64,000 bases of DNA from Sinotaia quadrata (GCA_028829895.1 CM054179.1:39860617-39924616), one strand, 5' to 3'; positions 13,684 to 27,022 are shown, counted from the stretch's first letter. The notes: generated by a model from the letters alone, not told the origin. Numbers and translations: made by a program.

Positions 13684-16600
13684 CTACCTCTATGTACTCT
13701 TATGTTGATACAAAATACATTTTATTTTAAGTAGGTAGTCTCACCAAAAAATTAAATATTTTCAGATCTAAATTAAATTGGTTTCAAATTAAAGGAAATG
13801 ATGCGAAATGAAAAACTGCCAAATTTCATCTTGATATCTTAATTAGTTTAAAAGATATTGCAAAGTTTGATTCACAGAAATGTAATTGTATTTGATCAAG
13901 TGAAGTCGGAAAACTATCAACCAAGAGAAGGATCTTTTCTGATTCCAGCACATTTCAAGACAATTATTCATTATATTTATAGGTGGAGAAAGTTGGAATA
14001 TATGATGATGTAAGTAATATTCTCATTTTAAAACACTGAATGGATTCACTAAAAACATATATTCTACATATAAAACCAAAGCATGCAACTGCTACTGATG
14101 ATATCATATTATTACTCATATTTTTCACGCTAAAGAAAGAATGGAAGAGGCGAGTCAGTAATTAACTGCAGTATAATCCTGATTTATTTTTCCTTGTCTG
14201 GACTGCTTGTTACTTGTGCATATATGATACATAGACCTGGTGTATCTAGTGTAGGTTTGACCATGATTGGTCAGTTCTTATTGCCCTGCCCTTAAGGCCA
14301 TTTTGCTTTCTTTATGCACCAAGGTAGAGCTGGGATAGTAATTTACTTTTTAGAGACTGAAGATGTGTCAGGGGTTTGAAATTCATCAAAAGCTTTTAGC
14401 ACACTGTTGGAACATTGGAGAATCTTCTAATGGATTCATAAGTTAACAAATAGCGTAGCGTAGCGAATGCATGAGAAGGATTCTTGACCACATCTAGTGC
14501 TGATGACTACTTTAAATGGTCTGTGTCATGGTTCTGGCAAACAGATGAGTGACTATTGATGCACTGACAACAAATCATATGCAGATTAGTCATGGTTCTG
14601 CCTATGTAACAGACTTAAGTTTTGTGAAGTTTATGTAAGATGGGTCCCAAAACTTTAAGAGGTTATAATTGACCCAGATCAAGAAGTGAAGAAAGCAGGG
14701 CATGCTTGGCTCATCTCTAAACAAAAAGATTTTTTTTTCTGATGGCATAAAGAAGCTTGTCAATACTGGATCAAGTGCATTGATAAGCAAGGGGGCTATG
14801 TTGGAAAATTTTGAGCTTTTAAGGTCTCAGTTGTTGAAAATACATATATTGCAAATAATTATTGACTCACACTTGAGTGCATGTGCATGCATATTGTGCG
14901 TCATTGTCCAGATTGGGTACCAAAAGTGAAACATAAAAATAATTAATTTTTCAGCATTTATTTATTATTTATTTTTTTTTTTTATTCTGGTTGGTTATCC
15001 TGCCAAGTTAATAAAATAAAATATAACTTTTGTGTAATTTGAAAAATCTTCCACTTCTGAAGATATTCATTAAATGTTGCCTTTTAGGAATGTTGGTCAA
15101 AACTTCTGGTCATTTTGGACAAGTTGTTTCCAGTTTTAAAGATAACATAGAAGTAAATTATGTGTTTGTTAAGGATTCAGAATTATCAAAGATTGTTAAG
15201 TTACACCTAAACCTACATGAATAATAATTTACATCATTAAATTTGCTGCTAGATCTTTTTTTTACAATGGTTACAGAAGTGATTCTGAAACTTTCTGAAT
15301 TCAAACTGAGATAATCACTCTTTCTTGGAATTTTCATATTTTTAGTTAAAATTCACAGTAACATTTGTTAAGAGTGGAAACAGTAAACTATTGTAAACCA
15401 CAATATTCATCAACTATAACCAACAGATACCAAAAATTGCAAATAATTGAGACATATGTGATGCCACTTTCCTGTATAACCTAGCATGTATAAGTGGAAG
15501 CAACGTGCAGTGAATGATTTTTGTCTCTCTTGCCAATTCACTCACACCTAAACTGAGTAGTCATTTGCATTGATTAGTATTTGTTTGCATTGACAGAATA
15601 CACGAGTGCAAAATGTTTTATGTTGAGAGAGAAAATGTTATATGACATTGGATTTGTGTTTAAATTTTTCATATAATGCCACATTATATGCACTTATGAA
15701 TAGGGCTCCAATCACCGTCAATTTTACTGATCAATTCTTGTGGTCATGAGTCGCCATGATTCTCGCGATTTCTCATTGAAGTTGGCCGACTGTGATCTGG
15801 TCAGTCCTATCCCCATTCCCTACCCACAACGGTACATGTATATGCATCCTGCCTAGCAATGGCACTATGTAGTATAGGCCAGCTGATCAACGTCATAATA
15901 AACCACACCCTAAAATAGCACAATGACTATGGACAAAAGTGAGACTCTGTGATACTTATGTAAATCACTTACTGTCAGAAACAGAATGAATTAATTAACC
16001 ACAGAATAAAACAATTGAACCTTGTGAAAATGTAAAGTTTGAAACAGTTAAAAGTATGTTTACTGAAATAATATGCAATAGCTTTGGATGTCGACGACAA
16101 CGATCAACTGCCAGTAATGGGGCGTGCTTGGCATATTTGGTGGGGGGTATTTTATGTTTACTGTTAGTGTCAAGTTCAACTATATTAGTGCATGATCGCG
16201 AGATTGCGATGCGCATGCGATCTTTTACAAGAATTAACACTGACGACGATTCTCGAAAGATTGATTAATTGGAGCCCTACTTAATGCTGAAACCAACCTG
16301 AGCAGTGAAGAAAAATAATGATAGTAAGAAAATAGAAGTTCTCAGTATAGAACCTGAGCAGTGAAGAAAAATAATGACAGTAAGAAAATAGAAGTTCTCA
16401 GTATGGAACCTGATTTTTTAAACACACATAAATTAATAGAAACTGCTTATAGTCATGTCACACTTTCACCCACATTTCTAGAATGATTTTGGCATTTAAA
16501 CTCTCAAGAAGCCTTATAAGCATTTGTTCCCTTTTAATTTTATTTCATCATATAGACTTGATATATCTCTGTCTTTCGAAAATGATTTTCATGTTTACAA

Positions 16601-19600
16601 GCATAAGAATATATATTTATTTTAACACTCGGATCCCTTCATGGTACACAATTTTAGAGAATGACTCATATATCTCTGTATTATGAAAATTTTTATCTTC
16701 TTGTTTAATTTGAACTAATCAAATAATATGAAAACCCTTCAAACATAATTATATATGCGAAGAAAGCATGCTATAGGTATTTTTAAAAAATTGTATTTCT
16801 ATAACACAATACTTTTTTTTTGTTGTCATTGATAGTTGACATACTGGGATCTCTTTATATTCTGACTTTGCAACACATTTTCAAATAAATCTGATTAGGT
16901 TGGGGAAATATATAGGTATTGTCACCTTTTAAAAAACAGCACTCTTTTGGCAGTTTTGTGGTAGCAAAACACATATTGTTCTTATTTATGATAGAAAAAT
17001 CACACAATTTAATTTGTAAATTTAATATATATATATATATATATACACACATGTCTCTTGTGAAGATCTGTGTTGTTTTTTATTCCTGTATTGAAAATGA
17101 ATCTCTAAAAAGTTAGAAAATGCATATCTTGGCAATTATTGTACATAAGATAATTGTTTCTTTCTGTTCAGACCTACCCAGATAAAATATATAAAGTAAA
17201 TAACTGTCACTGTAAATGCATGAAAATATTTATTCATAATGTATTTATTTCACTCTACCTAGGCTTCTTGTATATTTCATATTTGTGACAGAAATATCAT
17301 ATATTCACTTTGTATATGGTATATTTGTTTTTCTAAAGACATTTATGTTTTTTTATGGTTTTTTTTTTTTAAAATAACATAGTTTGAAAACATATTTGAA
17401 ATGTAAAAAGTTTCTTTAATTTTATAATTGCTACTAATAATGTGAGTTGACATTTATTATTTTCTTATTTTTTCATATAAATGAAAAGATAAATCATGTC
17501 ATTGACAACATGTGAAAAATATTCAGTCATATCCCTCAATTTATGAACTCAAAGTTTGCTCTAAGCAAAATCACATTTTCACATATGCATATAAACAGTT
17601 AAATTCTTGTTACCTTATAATTATAATCCATTCTTTGAATATAAAAGTAATAACTCTTCTTATTTCTGATAAAGTGCATTTACCCATTCAACCTGGTTGT
17701 TAATCTGTATCTTGATAAATTTACTATATACTGCTCTGTACATAAACATAGCATAAAATATCTAACAGCTAATTTTTCACAATAAGACTTTTTTTTCATA
17801 TATGCATGCACACAATTTACTGCAGATCTAAACCTTATTAAATTAAAGAAAAAGAAATAAGGGCATCAGTAACTTTGAGAAGTGTTGCTTCACAAATATG
17901 AAACAATTTTGGAAAATCCTTATAAAATTAGCAGCTGTCTTTCAATATAAGAATTTGTATTTCAGTAATGTACCACTAATAGAAATAAAGATAAACAAGT
18001 AGAGACTCTTCACTGTTCTTATTGTGCCAGCTTTATCTACTGCTGTTGGAATGTATGCACCATGTTATTGATATTTCTTACTGTTAAGCACACATAGGAA
18101 TGCAGTTTTATCTACCTACTGGAATGTATGCACCATGTTATTGATATTTCTTACTGTTAAGCACACATAAGAATGCAGTTTTATCTACTGCTACTGGAAT
18201 GTATGCATCATGTTGATATTTCCTACTGTAACATATAGATAGGAATGCAGTTGTTAACCGTACATTTTAAGTACAGGCAAAATTTGATTTGTATTATTAT
18301 TTATTATAATATTAATACTGAACTTGCATTTTTATGTGTTTGTATAATGCACATTCAGTCTCTTTTATGATCATGGTGCACTGACTTGTTAGCTAAGACA
18401 TTTATGTCATGGATATTGATTTTTCTTTCTTGGTCTTATTAAAATAACTTTTCTCATGATTGTGGAGCCTTGCAACAAATTAAGATATAAATATGCATTC
18501 ACGTATATAAATGTATATAAAAATCTAAATTTTTATAAGATTCTCTAATTCCAGAAAAGTTTTTTCAATTAGAGGACTTGAAACAAAGGTGCTAGAAATT
18601 TTGACCAAACAGAAATATTAAAAAAGAAAGATGTGTACTCTTGCCCTGAGGCCTTTGTGTGTATTTAAATTTAAGATACTCTAATACCTGAAAAGTTTAT
18701 TCAGTTGGAGGACTTAAAAAAAAAAGCCTTCATGTATACAAAACTCAAAATTTGTATAAAATTCTCTAATCCCAGAAAAGTTAATTCTATTGGAGGACTT
18801 GAAACAAAATAAAGGGTTTATTCTAGGCTTCATGTAATCAAAATAAATTTATGTAATCATACTCAAGTTACCTAAATTTGTAAACAATTCTATATAAGAA
18901 AAGTTCATTCAGTTGGAGGACTAAATTTGTAAACAATTCTATATCAGAAAAGTTCATTCAGTTGAGGACTAAATTTGTAAACAATTCTATATAAGAAAAG
19001 TTCATTCAGTTGGAGGACTAAATTTGTAAACAATTCTATATAAGAAAAGTTCATTCAGTTGGAGGACTAAATTTGTAAACAATTCTATATAAGAAAAGTT
19101 CATTCAGTTGGAGGACTAAATTTGTAAACAATTCTATATAAGAAAAGTTCATTCAGTTGAGGACTAATATAAAAGACAAAGTGAATGGAAGTGAAAAAGG
19201 AAGATGTCCAGAAAAGTAAATCACCGATTATATAAAAATTCATGACCTGCCGGTAAATTGTTTCTCACTTTCAGAGTAGTGAAGAGGAGGCTGATTAGCA
19301 GACAATTTCAGAAATCATTCTATTGGCAGGCATGATTGTTATTTCTCAGTGATTTGGCAGCTAATTAAGCAATGTTGAATTGTGTTAATTATACATGACA
19401 TTTCCATTTCTTAATTACATCACTTCATACTTTAAAAAATGTTTTAAATTACATGTTGTTTGTCTTAAATAATGTAATAAACCTTTATAGTCTACACATT
19501 TTCTTCATTGCTTTTCTCACTTGCCTTGGATCACAAAGTCAACTGTATTTCACATTTGGCATTGTGCCCCATTGTGAAATTTCACTTGTGAGAGAAGAAT

Positions 19601-22600
19601 AAGTATTTTATATGCTGCTTATATATATGATGCAAATACTTTGCAAACTGGTATCATAAATTGAGGGATGTCTATATAGGTATGTGTGGCACACGCAAAA
19701 CACACATGCATACACTCACATTTATATATTCAGTGCATAGCCCAACTTAAATGAGTTAAGCAGTATATATGGTGAGTTATAGGGTATACAGTTAAATACA
19801 CTTCATTTCTGTTGTGTAACCAAAAATGTTATAACTAAAAAGCATGGCTACACAAATAAAGTATTTGAAACATTGTTATTTATTACTATCCATATTATTC
19901 AACATTTTGATTTTCTGACCATCCTTTCATTTCTTTTAATTTTGATAACTGAAGTTCTATTTTACCATTACTGTTGTAACAAAGGAAAAGAAAATTTAAT
20001 GGATTGGCATAGTAGACATATTATTTAGTAGCAAGTACTAATTTAAAGAGATAATTTGATATACTAATAGTATACAATTGTTTGGAAGATGGTTCTAATT
20101 TAAAAGGGCTTTTTGATGGATTAATACAATTATATTTGAAAGACAAGTTTTCATTTTAAAGAGCTTTTTGATGGATTAATACAATTATTTGGAAAACAAG
20201 TACTAATTTTAAAGAGCTTTTAGATGGATTAATACAATTATTTGGAAAACCAGTACTAATTTTAAAGAGCTTTTTGATGGATTAATAATACAATTATTTG
20301 GAAAACAAATACTAATTTTAAAGAGCTTTTTGATGGATTAATACAATTATTTGGAAGAGAAGTAGTACTAACAAGGGAAGTTTTATTATTATATATATAT
20401 TTATTGATGTTGTTGCAAGACATGTACTATAGTCAGAATTAAGCAGCTAGATTTGACAGGTTTGCACACCTATTTAACTTGGAAGACCAGCATGTATATA
20501 TATATATGCTTCTTAGTTTGAAATATAGCCTGACCCATAAGTTTTGTTAAGTGATTTGACTTGGAGGCCAATAAATGTGGTAGCAGGATGTATTAGATTT
20601 ACTCCATAAAGAACAATTTGACTTAGAAAGCATATCATAATTTTGACATTGATAGAGCTGAACTTGACAAATTTCAAACAAATACTTTATATAGCTTGCA
20701 TCAGAAGTAGTGACATTAAAAGATTTCTATTTGAAGTATGGAATTGAGTTATTTTATTTGGAAAATAAGAATAAGTGAAAGTATTGGAGCAAGATTTGAT
20801 GGTTGTGGAATTAAACTAGTTTATTTGGAAGACAAGAACTAGTGAAAGTGTTGGAGTAAAATTTATTGGATTGAGTTTATCACTGATTTATTTGGAAGAC
20901 AAGAGCTACTGAAAGTGTTGGAGTTAGATTTATTGGATTGAGTTTATCACTGATTCATTTGGAAGACAAGAACTAATGAAAGTGCTGGAATTAGATTTGA
21001 TGGATTTAGAATTGACTTGATTTATTTGGAAGACAAAAACTACTGAGTTTTATGATAGAAAAGCTAAATTTAATGAAAGATAAATCTGTTGACCACAGAA
21101 TTAAAAAATATAACAGTTGAACTAACTAATGAAAATAATCCCACTAACTTCATACACATTTAATTTCTTGCCTACCTGTAAATTTTCTTTTAAGAAGGTA
21201 CCACTGAAAGATCAATGAAAATGATATATTTCCTACTCATTCACTCTGTTCAAAATGTGATTTTTAGTATAGGTATGATTATTTTAAATTTCTTTCTTTA
21301 AATTGGGTATTATTTGTCAGTTAGATTATGTGTGTTTTAATTTTTGTTCTTGTTTGTTGGGTTGTCTTCTTTGTTATTGTTCATCATAAAGATATTTTAT
21401 GTTTTCTTTTCATTTAAAATTAATATGATTTTGACTTTAAATCTTGCAGAAGATATTTTGGAACTTCTGCTTTTGAACCTCTTTGCAGGTGTAACAGTTG
21501 TCTTTCTCACTGTTTGCAATCTAGTGAATTGGGACAAGTAATTGTGATATTCATGAAAGTGTCTCTCATTGAATTCTAGTTAGATCAGCAGTGCTCAGAT
21601 ATCTTGAGTTAATCTTGACCTAAAATAATTAGCTTATTGCAGATCTCTTGGTTAAACATCAGTCTCCCCCAATTCCCCCATAAAAATTGTTTTATAAAAA
21701 GTTAATCATTCCTTTAAGATGAAATAATGCCTGGGTATTGTTGAGAACAATAAATTGTTTAGATTTATTTTTGCTTTTTACCATTAAAAACAATTAGAAT
21801 GATCTGTAAAATTTATGAAAATAAAACATTATTAGAGTGTTTTTAGTGTTGATCAAATCTGAATAATAGTAATATTGATTTATAAAGCTTTTAAATGTAA
21901 CATCTGTCTATATGTGTTACTGTGTATGTATATGTACAGATGATTTATATGATCAAGTTCGTAAAGTAGTACATATAATTGATATTTATTAAGGTATAAA
22001 TACCAGTTGTAGGGATTGATTAAACTACAAAGCATTGGTTAGTGCATATTAAAGTACAGATACTAGTTTGGGTGATTTATAAATCTGATTATTAAAAAAT
22101 ATATATAAACATTACACATTACATGGAATTAATTATTAAAGCAAAAGTGCCAGTTGTGGTGATTTTTAAGACTGATTATTGTAAAAGAAAATATGGTGAA
22201 TATTATAAAACATTAATTAGTATATAATGAATTTTTACTATTAAAACAAAATATTGTAAACATTATCAAGCATTAATTAGTGCTATTAACAAATGCATCG
22301 ATTTAAAAAAAAAATATATAAAACTTCCTTATTTTTAAAACGAAATATGGTAATTTTTATTAGATCTAGCTTTTTTAGTTTCACTTGGTCTCCCGTTAAG
22401 GAAGTTTTTAACTTTTTTCTGTCAAAGCCTATCAGGGAATTAGAAAAAGAGATCCTTCGTGGCCAGAGTTTCCAGGGACCACTTATTGCCAAAGAAATTT
22501 ATGAGATGCTGGAGAAAAAGGATATGTTAAACAGGTGGGTAAAAGTTTAAAAGGTGAGTGTAGAGGTGTATCTAAATTTTTCAGAAAAGAGCAAAAATCT

Positions 22601-23668
22601 TTCCCTTTTCTCATATAAACATGTGTGCATGTTTTTTTTTGTCCTCACAGCCTTGTACAAGCAACAAAAATTAACATGAACCACTTCTGTTGTTGAAATT
22701 TTTAATTTAATCACACTGTTGAAAGGAAGCAATAAAAGCCACAGCCTTTCCAGCTTCATGAATATCTACAAATACTTTCATATATTGTGTTCTTTAGTTT
22801 TTAATTGTCATAGAATTAATAAGAGTAATTCTTTGACTGACTTTAATAACACTGATGCAGATAAACCACATTTAAATTGTTTTTAAGACATCTGTAAATA
22901 AATGTTATGTATAATACATAATAGTTTTTTCAATTATTATTATTATTATTATTATTATCATTATTATTATTATATCCATTAACAAATTTTATATCTGTTC
23001 ACTAAATTCTAAAGTCCAAATATAAAATCACTGGTTTTTGCATCTTAAAATTAGATTAGATAGCCTGGTTTTACGTTTGGATTGAATGTGATAGCAGTTA
23101 AATACTTTTGAATATGTTTTCTCTATATTCTTTGTTAAGAAAAATACAAACAACAGATTGCCTTCATGCTGCATTTGGCATACATAATTTTTTTCATGCA
23201 TGATTTTGTTTATTAAATGTTTGCTTAGTAAGCAAGTGCACAAAATATAATAATAATGATGATAATTAGTCGTACAGAGAGTAGAGCTTCACTCAGTTAT
23301 TTTCAAGTAATGTTGCAGAGAACCCTATTAATGCAGGTAGTTCAAATCTAGAAACCACTGGCCTCATTTTCAAAACTACACTGGCTTTTTCAACAGACAA
23401 GCCACAAACAGTATTGCTAAAGAATAATTTTTTGTTGACCATATTAAAAAAAAGATCTTACATCGTGCTTAATAATTATTGTACTGTAACTGACATTATT
23501 GTAATTACAAATGCAGAGTTATTTTACTGCCTACCTGCATTGAAGTATACTTTTACAATTTTTCACCACAGATTTCCCTTGTTTGTTGCTGTGCACAAGA
23601 TATGCCGGAGAGAAATGGCATCTACTGCCTTTATAGACTGTCTGCGTGAACACCCAGAACATCTGTGA
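2554..23668 (+). CDS. GPD1: Glycerol-3-phosphate dehydrogenase (NAD+), cytosolic type, 5'-partial, six exons
   Basis: The enzyme interconverts dihydroxyacetone phosphate + NADH and glycerol-3-phosphate + NAD+, linking glycolysis to lipid synthesis and the glycerol-phosphate shuttle in the cytosol. Joined exons: 2554-2692, 8469-8581, 10554-10674, 13509-13618, 22428-22534, 23572-23668. All introns are GT-AG and all phases match. They give 228 codons including the stop, which fit human residues 121-349 almost exactly. Visible family motifs are [10 protein letters not shown], the catalytic Lys (K204 equivalent) as last codon of the 8469 exon, Asn (N205) as first codon of the 10554 exon, [22 protein letters not shown] with the substrate-binding Arg (R269), and the HPEHL C-terminus. 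The Rossmann N-terminal exons and the promoter lie left of the window. GPD1 and GPD1L cannot be separated here, as the split is a vertebrate one. No frameshift or internal stop is seen. Confidence 0.95.
2693..8468. other. GPD1 intron A/B (5.8 kb)
   Basis: Mostly unstructured AT-rich sequence. Base composition rises in GC at 6650-7550 and around 7900-8200 without a recognisable coding frame; decayed mobile-element DNA is possible. A possible Tc1/pogo-type terminus begins near 5783. Confidence 0.5.
5783..5850. mobile_element. Possible Tc1/mariner-pogo-type terminal sequence
   Basis: The text CAGTAAAACCCTGCTATAAT resembles the ends of pogo/Tigger-like elements (CAGT..AACC..GCTATAA). No matching inverted end was found downstream, so this is at most a solo or decayed terminus. 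Confidence 0.25.
8469..8581 (+). CDS. GPD1: GPD1 exon B
   Basis: Acceptor TTACAG, donor GTACAA. It encodes [18 protein letters not shown] and ends in CGALK; that Lys aligns to catalytic K204. It completes the split Gly codon from exon A and ends in phase 0. Confidence 0.95.
8985..9083. repeat. Two-copy tandem duplication, about 46 bp
   Basis: The segment containing GGGCCTCCTCTATAGGTAAT occurs twice in direct succession with near identity, within the GPD1 intron between exons B and C. Confidence 0.85.
9593..9758. repeat. 28-bp inverted repeat with 110-bp loop
   Basis: The left arm 9593-9620 (AGAATGG...AAATGTT) and right arm 9731-9758 are reverse complements with two mismatches. Core: CTGGGCAAATAAATGTT. 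It could be a very short fold-back element or a remnant of one. No terminal duplication is evident. Confidence 0.75.
10554..10674 (+). CDS. GPD1: GPD1 exon C
   Basis: Acceptor ...CTTGCAG, donor GTATGT at 10675. It encodes [16 protein letters not shown] and [14 protein letters not shown], the most conserved stretch of the family. The first codon is the N205 equivalent. It ends one base into a Gly codon. Confidence 0.96.
11560..11805. repeat. Minisatellite, unit about 57-60 bp, four to five diverged copies
   Basis: Units share 'acaccacttgaattgt', 'ttaagttatag' and 'gttagaaacat'. The array lies in the GPD1 intron between exons C and D. Confidence 0.8.
12570..13320 (+). pseudogene. Decayed piggyBac-type transposase
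   Basis: A start at 12570 opens an acidic N-terminus ([13 protein letters not shown]) that breaks after about 27 codons. A second block from about 12815 reads [12 protein letters not shown] and then [19 protein letters not shown], hits an in-frame TAA at 12937-12939, and continues [19 protein letters not shown] and KEMYWSSDD. The EIKA(Y/F)xGLxIxxGI...YWS pattern is typical of the piggyBac transposase (DDE_Tnp_1_7) N-terminal region; the catalytic DDE part is not seen. It lies in the GPD1 intron between exons C and D, same strand. Frame breaks and the stop make it non-functional. Ends and TTAA target duplications were not identified. Confidence 0.75.
13509..13618 (+). CDS. GPD1: GPD1 exon D
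   Basis: Acceptor GAACAG, donor GTAAAT. It encodes [18 protein letters not shown] followed by the helix ending KSEK. The Arg of GGRNR aligns to R269. The segment is one residue shorter than human just before ESCGV. Confidence 0.95.
15701..16279. mobile_element. Non-autonomous DNA transposon (MITE-like), 579 bp
   Basis: Perfect 12-bp terminal inverted repeats, TAGGGCTCCAAT at 15701-15712 and its reverse complement at 16268-16279, followed by imperfect subterminal similarity (for example AATTCTTGT and CTCGCGAT in both arms). Internal sequence is richer in CG dinucleotides than the surrounding intron. No transposase frame is present. The TAGGGCTC-like end is reminiscent of hAT elements, but a clean 8-bp target duplication was not seen, so the superfamily is open. 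Confidence 0.7.
16296..16408. repeat. Two-copy tandem duplication, 56 bp
   Basis: The segment starting AACCTGAGCAGTGAAG and ending TTCTCAGTATAG/GG occurs twice in a row, immediately right of the MITE-like element. Confidence 0.9.
18030..18255. repeat. Minisatellite, unit about 70-75 bp, three copies
   Basis: Units share 'tggaatgtatgcaccatgtt' and 'aggaatgcagtt'. The third copy is shortened. Confidence 0.85.
18530..19165. repeat. Minisatellite, 49-bp unit, with older diverged copies upstream
   Basis: From about 18865 six near-identical 49-bp units carry 'aacaattctatataagaaaa' and 'gttcattcagttggagga'. More diverged units ('attctctaatTccagaaaag', 'gaggactt') extend the array left to about 18530, showing a gradient of age. 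Confidence 0.88.
20080..20375. repeat. Minisatellite, unit about 53 bp, five copies
   Basis: Units share 'aaagagctttttgatggatt' and 'acaattatttggaa'. Confidence 0.88.
20745..21045. repeat. Minisatellite, unit about 60-65 bp, four to five diverged copies
   Basis: Units share 'tttatttggaagacaagaac', 'gaaagtgttgga' and 'gattgagtttatcactga'. The 'tatttggaagacaag' block is also seen in the 20080-20375 array, so the two may be related. Confidence 0.75.
22428..22534 (+). CDS. GPD1: GPD1 exon E
   Basis: The acceptor is a T-rich tract ending CAAAG; the donor is GTGGGT at 22535. It encodes [18 protein letters not shown] and then [13 protein letters not shown], matching the IEQLEKELLNGQKLQGP region of the family. 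It ends two bases into an Arg codon. Confidence 0.93.
22936..22973. repeat. ATT trinucleotide microsatellite
   Basis: A run of ATT units with one ATC interruption, in the GPD1 intron between exons E and F. Confidence 0.9.
23572..23668 (+). CDS. GPD1: GPD1 terminal coding exon F
   Basis: Acceptor CACCACAG. It encodes [15 protein letters not shown], then [12 protein letters not shown] and TGA at 23666-23668. This is the canonical C-terminus, which ends HPEHM in vertebrates. The 3' UTR end is not clear; an AATAAA occurs near 23942. Confidence 0.95.
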
Positions 23669-26600
23669 TAGATGACAAACTTGTAGCACTTCATTCTGAC
23701 ATCACCTTTGAACTCAATGTGTTTGTGTAGTGGGCATGAGTTATTTGCCATTGTGGATTGTTTCAAGGGTACAGATTTATTTATTTATTCTTATCCGTCT
23801 GTGTAGTGTAATCCCATAACATTGGTTTGATTTATACCAAAACCTTTATTCCTTTAAAATTATTATGTAAAGAGACGTTCCAGTGCTTACAGTTCACTCA
23901 TGACATAAATAACAATCATAAGACATTGAAAAGTAGTGATAAAATAAATTACGTTTTAATATCTTTCTGTTTGGGTATGTGGCTCCTTGTCAGAAGGTCG
24001 TGATAAAGTACAGTCTTAACTTCAGTTTAATTTTATTTCATGCTCTTTATTTGAGTCAACAAAATTGTAGACATGGTAAGCACACAGGAAACCTATTGAA
24101 ACACAGTTTCACACATAATTATTGTCTAGAGTGAGATCAATCTAAGCTCCAGAAAGACTTTGATATATTTGATGACATGAATATTTGATTTACAATATAA
24201 TATAGTATTAATAATAATAAATATAAACATATTTGAAAAAAGAACATTTAAAACAAAAATTACAAATGAATATTTTGGCTAAATCTAAATATTTTTAATC
24301 CTTTCTTTAGTTTATTATGTGATCAGCAATATCCATTAAAACAGAACTTAAAGTATAGTTTGGTAATATATTTCAATAACAAACTCAGAAAATGTTTTTT
24401 GCTACATGTTTTTAAAAGAAGATTTTTGTTTAACAAATTGTTTATTATAATAGATAGGATTAAAAATATTTCTTAAAATATCTTCAACAGACACTTTACA
24501 TGAAATAAATAATAAAATTAATGAAAAATTAAAAAGCTGTTTAGTTAAAATACAGATCATTGTATCTGTTAAAGAATAATAAACATATTGGTTTTAATCC
24601 ATCATGCTTTGTTTTCTTTTGTTTTCTTAATTGTTTATTCATTTATGTTGTAGACATGAGAATACCATGAAAATTTAAGAGGACATTTTGTAACCCCATT
24701 TAATCTCATTTTAATAATGCACTTTATTTTTTAAAATTATTCTTGTTAAGTCAGTTTACCACATTTTATATTAATTGGATGCATATAGAAATACTGAAAT
24801 GGATACAACCTATCAGAATATTATTTTCTTATCTGATAGAATCTCTTTACATATGTAAGGTTTTCATGAAATGTAATTTTTGGAAGTAGTTAAATATTAT
24901 GTAGTTTAAGCAAATCTCAACAATTATAATAATACTTCTAGGATTGAAATCATCAGTTTTAAAATACAATTTACAAGTAATTGAATGTGTGGCAATCATT
25001 GGACATTTATTTTTCAAATCATAATTTAAAAATGTTGTCTAAATAAATAGTTATAGTATTAGGTTTTCACTTTTAAAAATTTATTTCTCTTTCCCAACTA
25101 AAAAAATTGCACTCTGCATGGAAATGCTCAACGATGGGAATGATGTTTGGTGCTGAACATAGTCATTTATTAAAAATTAAGTACAATATAAATATTGGAA
25201 CAAAGCTATATATCTAATTACATTTCAGTATGGATTTTAATATTAATGTTCATTTAAAAAAAAAATTGATACCAGACTTTCTCAAAGAGAAACTTATGTT
25301 TATTGTATTTCACATTACAAAAAATAATGCATTTCCCAACTTTAAATGATGTTAAGAACAGTACTGTTTGGAAATCTCTCTTATTTCATGCTTATTTCAT
25401 GAAAATATCATCCAAATGCAGTTATTCTAAATATTTAAAACATAAAGCACATTTATCCAACATGATATGGGTGGCTGACCTTTTGACATTGAGTTTTATA
25501 ACAGATAGATGTAAATGCAAATATTTGCTCTGAAAGTAAAACCGCTCACTACAAATTTAACAGCATTTCTTCCATCATGTTCAAAATCAAAATCATTCCA
25601 ACTTGAAACAAAATTGTTTATTTTTAGAATTCCTCATTGTCAGTTTGAAAAATATTTATCAATGTTTTTATCAATTTCTATTAACACTGACATTGCCAAC
25701 TAACATCTTCCATAAATTATGATAAAAAAATTAAAATGGTTAAGGAAAGTTGAGTCAGTTTTTATTTTAATGAAGAAACTGTTGAAAGTACTAAGAAAAG
25801 TCATTCATACTATTATGGATAACACCAAATATAATCACAAATAATTGACCAAATTCATACGTGTTCAGTGGCATATTTTGCACAAGTGTTGTATAGGAAA
25901 TGTCATGCTATAATATGAAATAAGTGAATTATGCTGTAGAGAGAAATATTATACGCTGCATTTAAACAATTCTTCACCTGCCATCATGCAGGGAAATAGT
26001 TTTAAAATGTTAGTTTTATAATTGTAAACAAAAAGCCCTAGACTACTTTAAAGTATAGACACAATTTTAATGATATATTGTTAATGATTTTATAAATATA
26101 TTTTGGATTACCTTTATGCATTTTTGTTGTTTTGTTTTTTCTTTTTAAGAAATGATAGTTTCATAGGCAGCATAAATGGAAAATACATGTAATTTCATTT
26201 CAACTGCAGGAAGAAAGTACCTATAAATTACTGACACAGTAATCTCACTACCTTTTTGTGATGTTTTTTGATTTTTTATATCATACCTATATTCTTTAGC
26301 TTCTCCGTGTTAATGTCAGTTAAACAAAAATAAGAATTGTTTTTTGCTATATTTTTGTATTTACTTCTCGAATTATGATTATTTTCAGAATTTACTCAGA
26401 GCAGATTACAATTTAAGTTTCACCTGAATGATTTGTGACCCTCTCACACAAAATCACCCATAAGTTGGAAACAAGCATTCTGAGATACTGGGCTTTTAAG
26501 GGGTTTGGGTTAAATACACTAATTTTTTACTTTTTAACAGAAATAAATTCAGTAGCCATTTATCTACCATTATCTGCTTAGATTTATGTTAGAAAAAATA

Positions 26601-27022
26601 TTTTAATTAACAGTAATTTTCAGTTTTTCATGGCCTACCCCTTCTGATTTGTCAATATAATGGTAATCTTTAAACTAGGTTTTCTCAAAATGGCTGCTTA
26701 CTGATTGGAAAAAAGCACATCTCTGATAATTTCTTGGAGTATTGTTATAATAAAATATATTTTTTGCACTTTAAAAACATATATATATATATATAGTCAA
26801 ATGTCAAAATTTCACCTTACGGGTGACTTTGTAAATATGGGTCACATTTGCTTATTGTTTCTAGTCTGATATGACAGTGATAATCAATACATAAAAAATG
26901 AATATTTTTTAATTATAGTTTATTAATCATAAATAACTCTGTATTTAATAAAAATCATTGTAAGAAATCACACAGATTTATCTTGCACATTTCGTTATCA
27001 GCTGAAATTACATATTTAGTTT

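Larger units (their letters stand above)
13619..22427. other. GPD1 intron D/E (8.8 kb)
   Basis: AT-rich non-coding DNA. It holds a TA microsatellite (about 13650-13682), the 579-bp inverted-repeat element at 15701-16279, and tandem arrays at 16296-16408, 18030-18250, 18530-19165, 20080-20375 and 20745-21045. No coding sequence is recognised. Confidence 0.8.
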
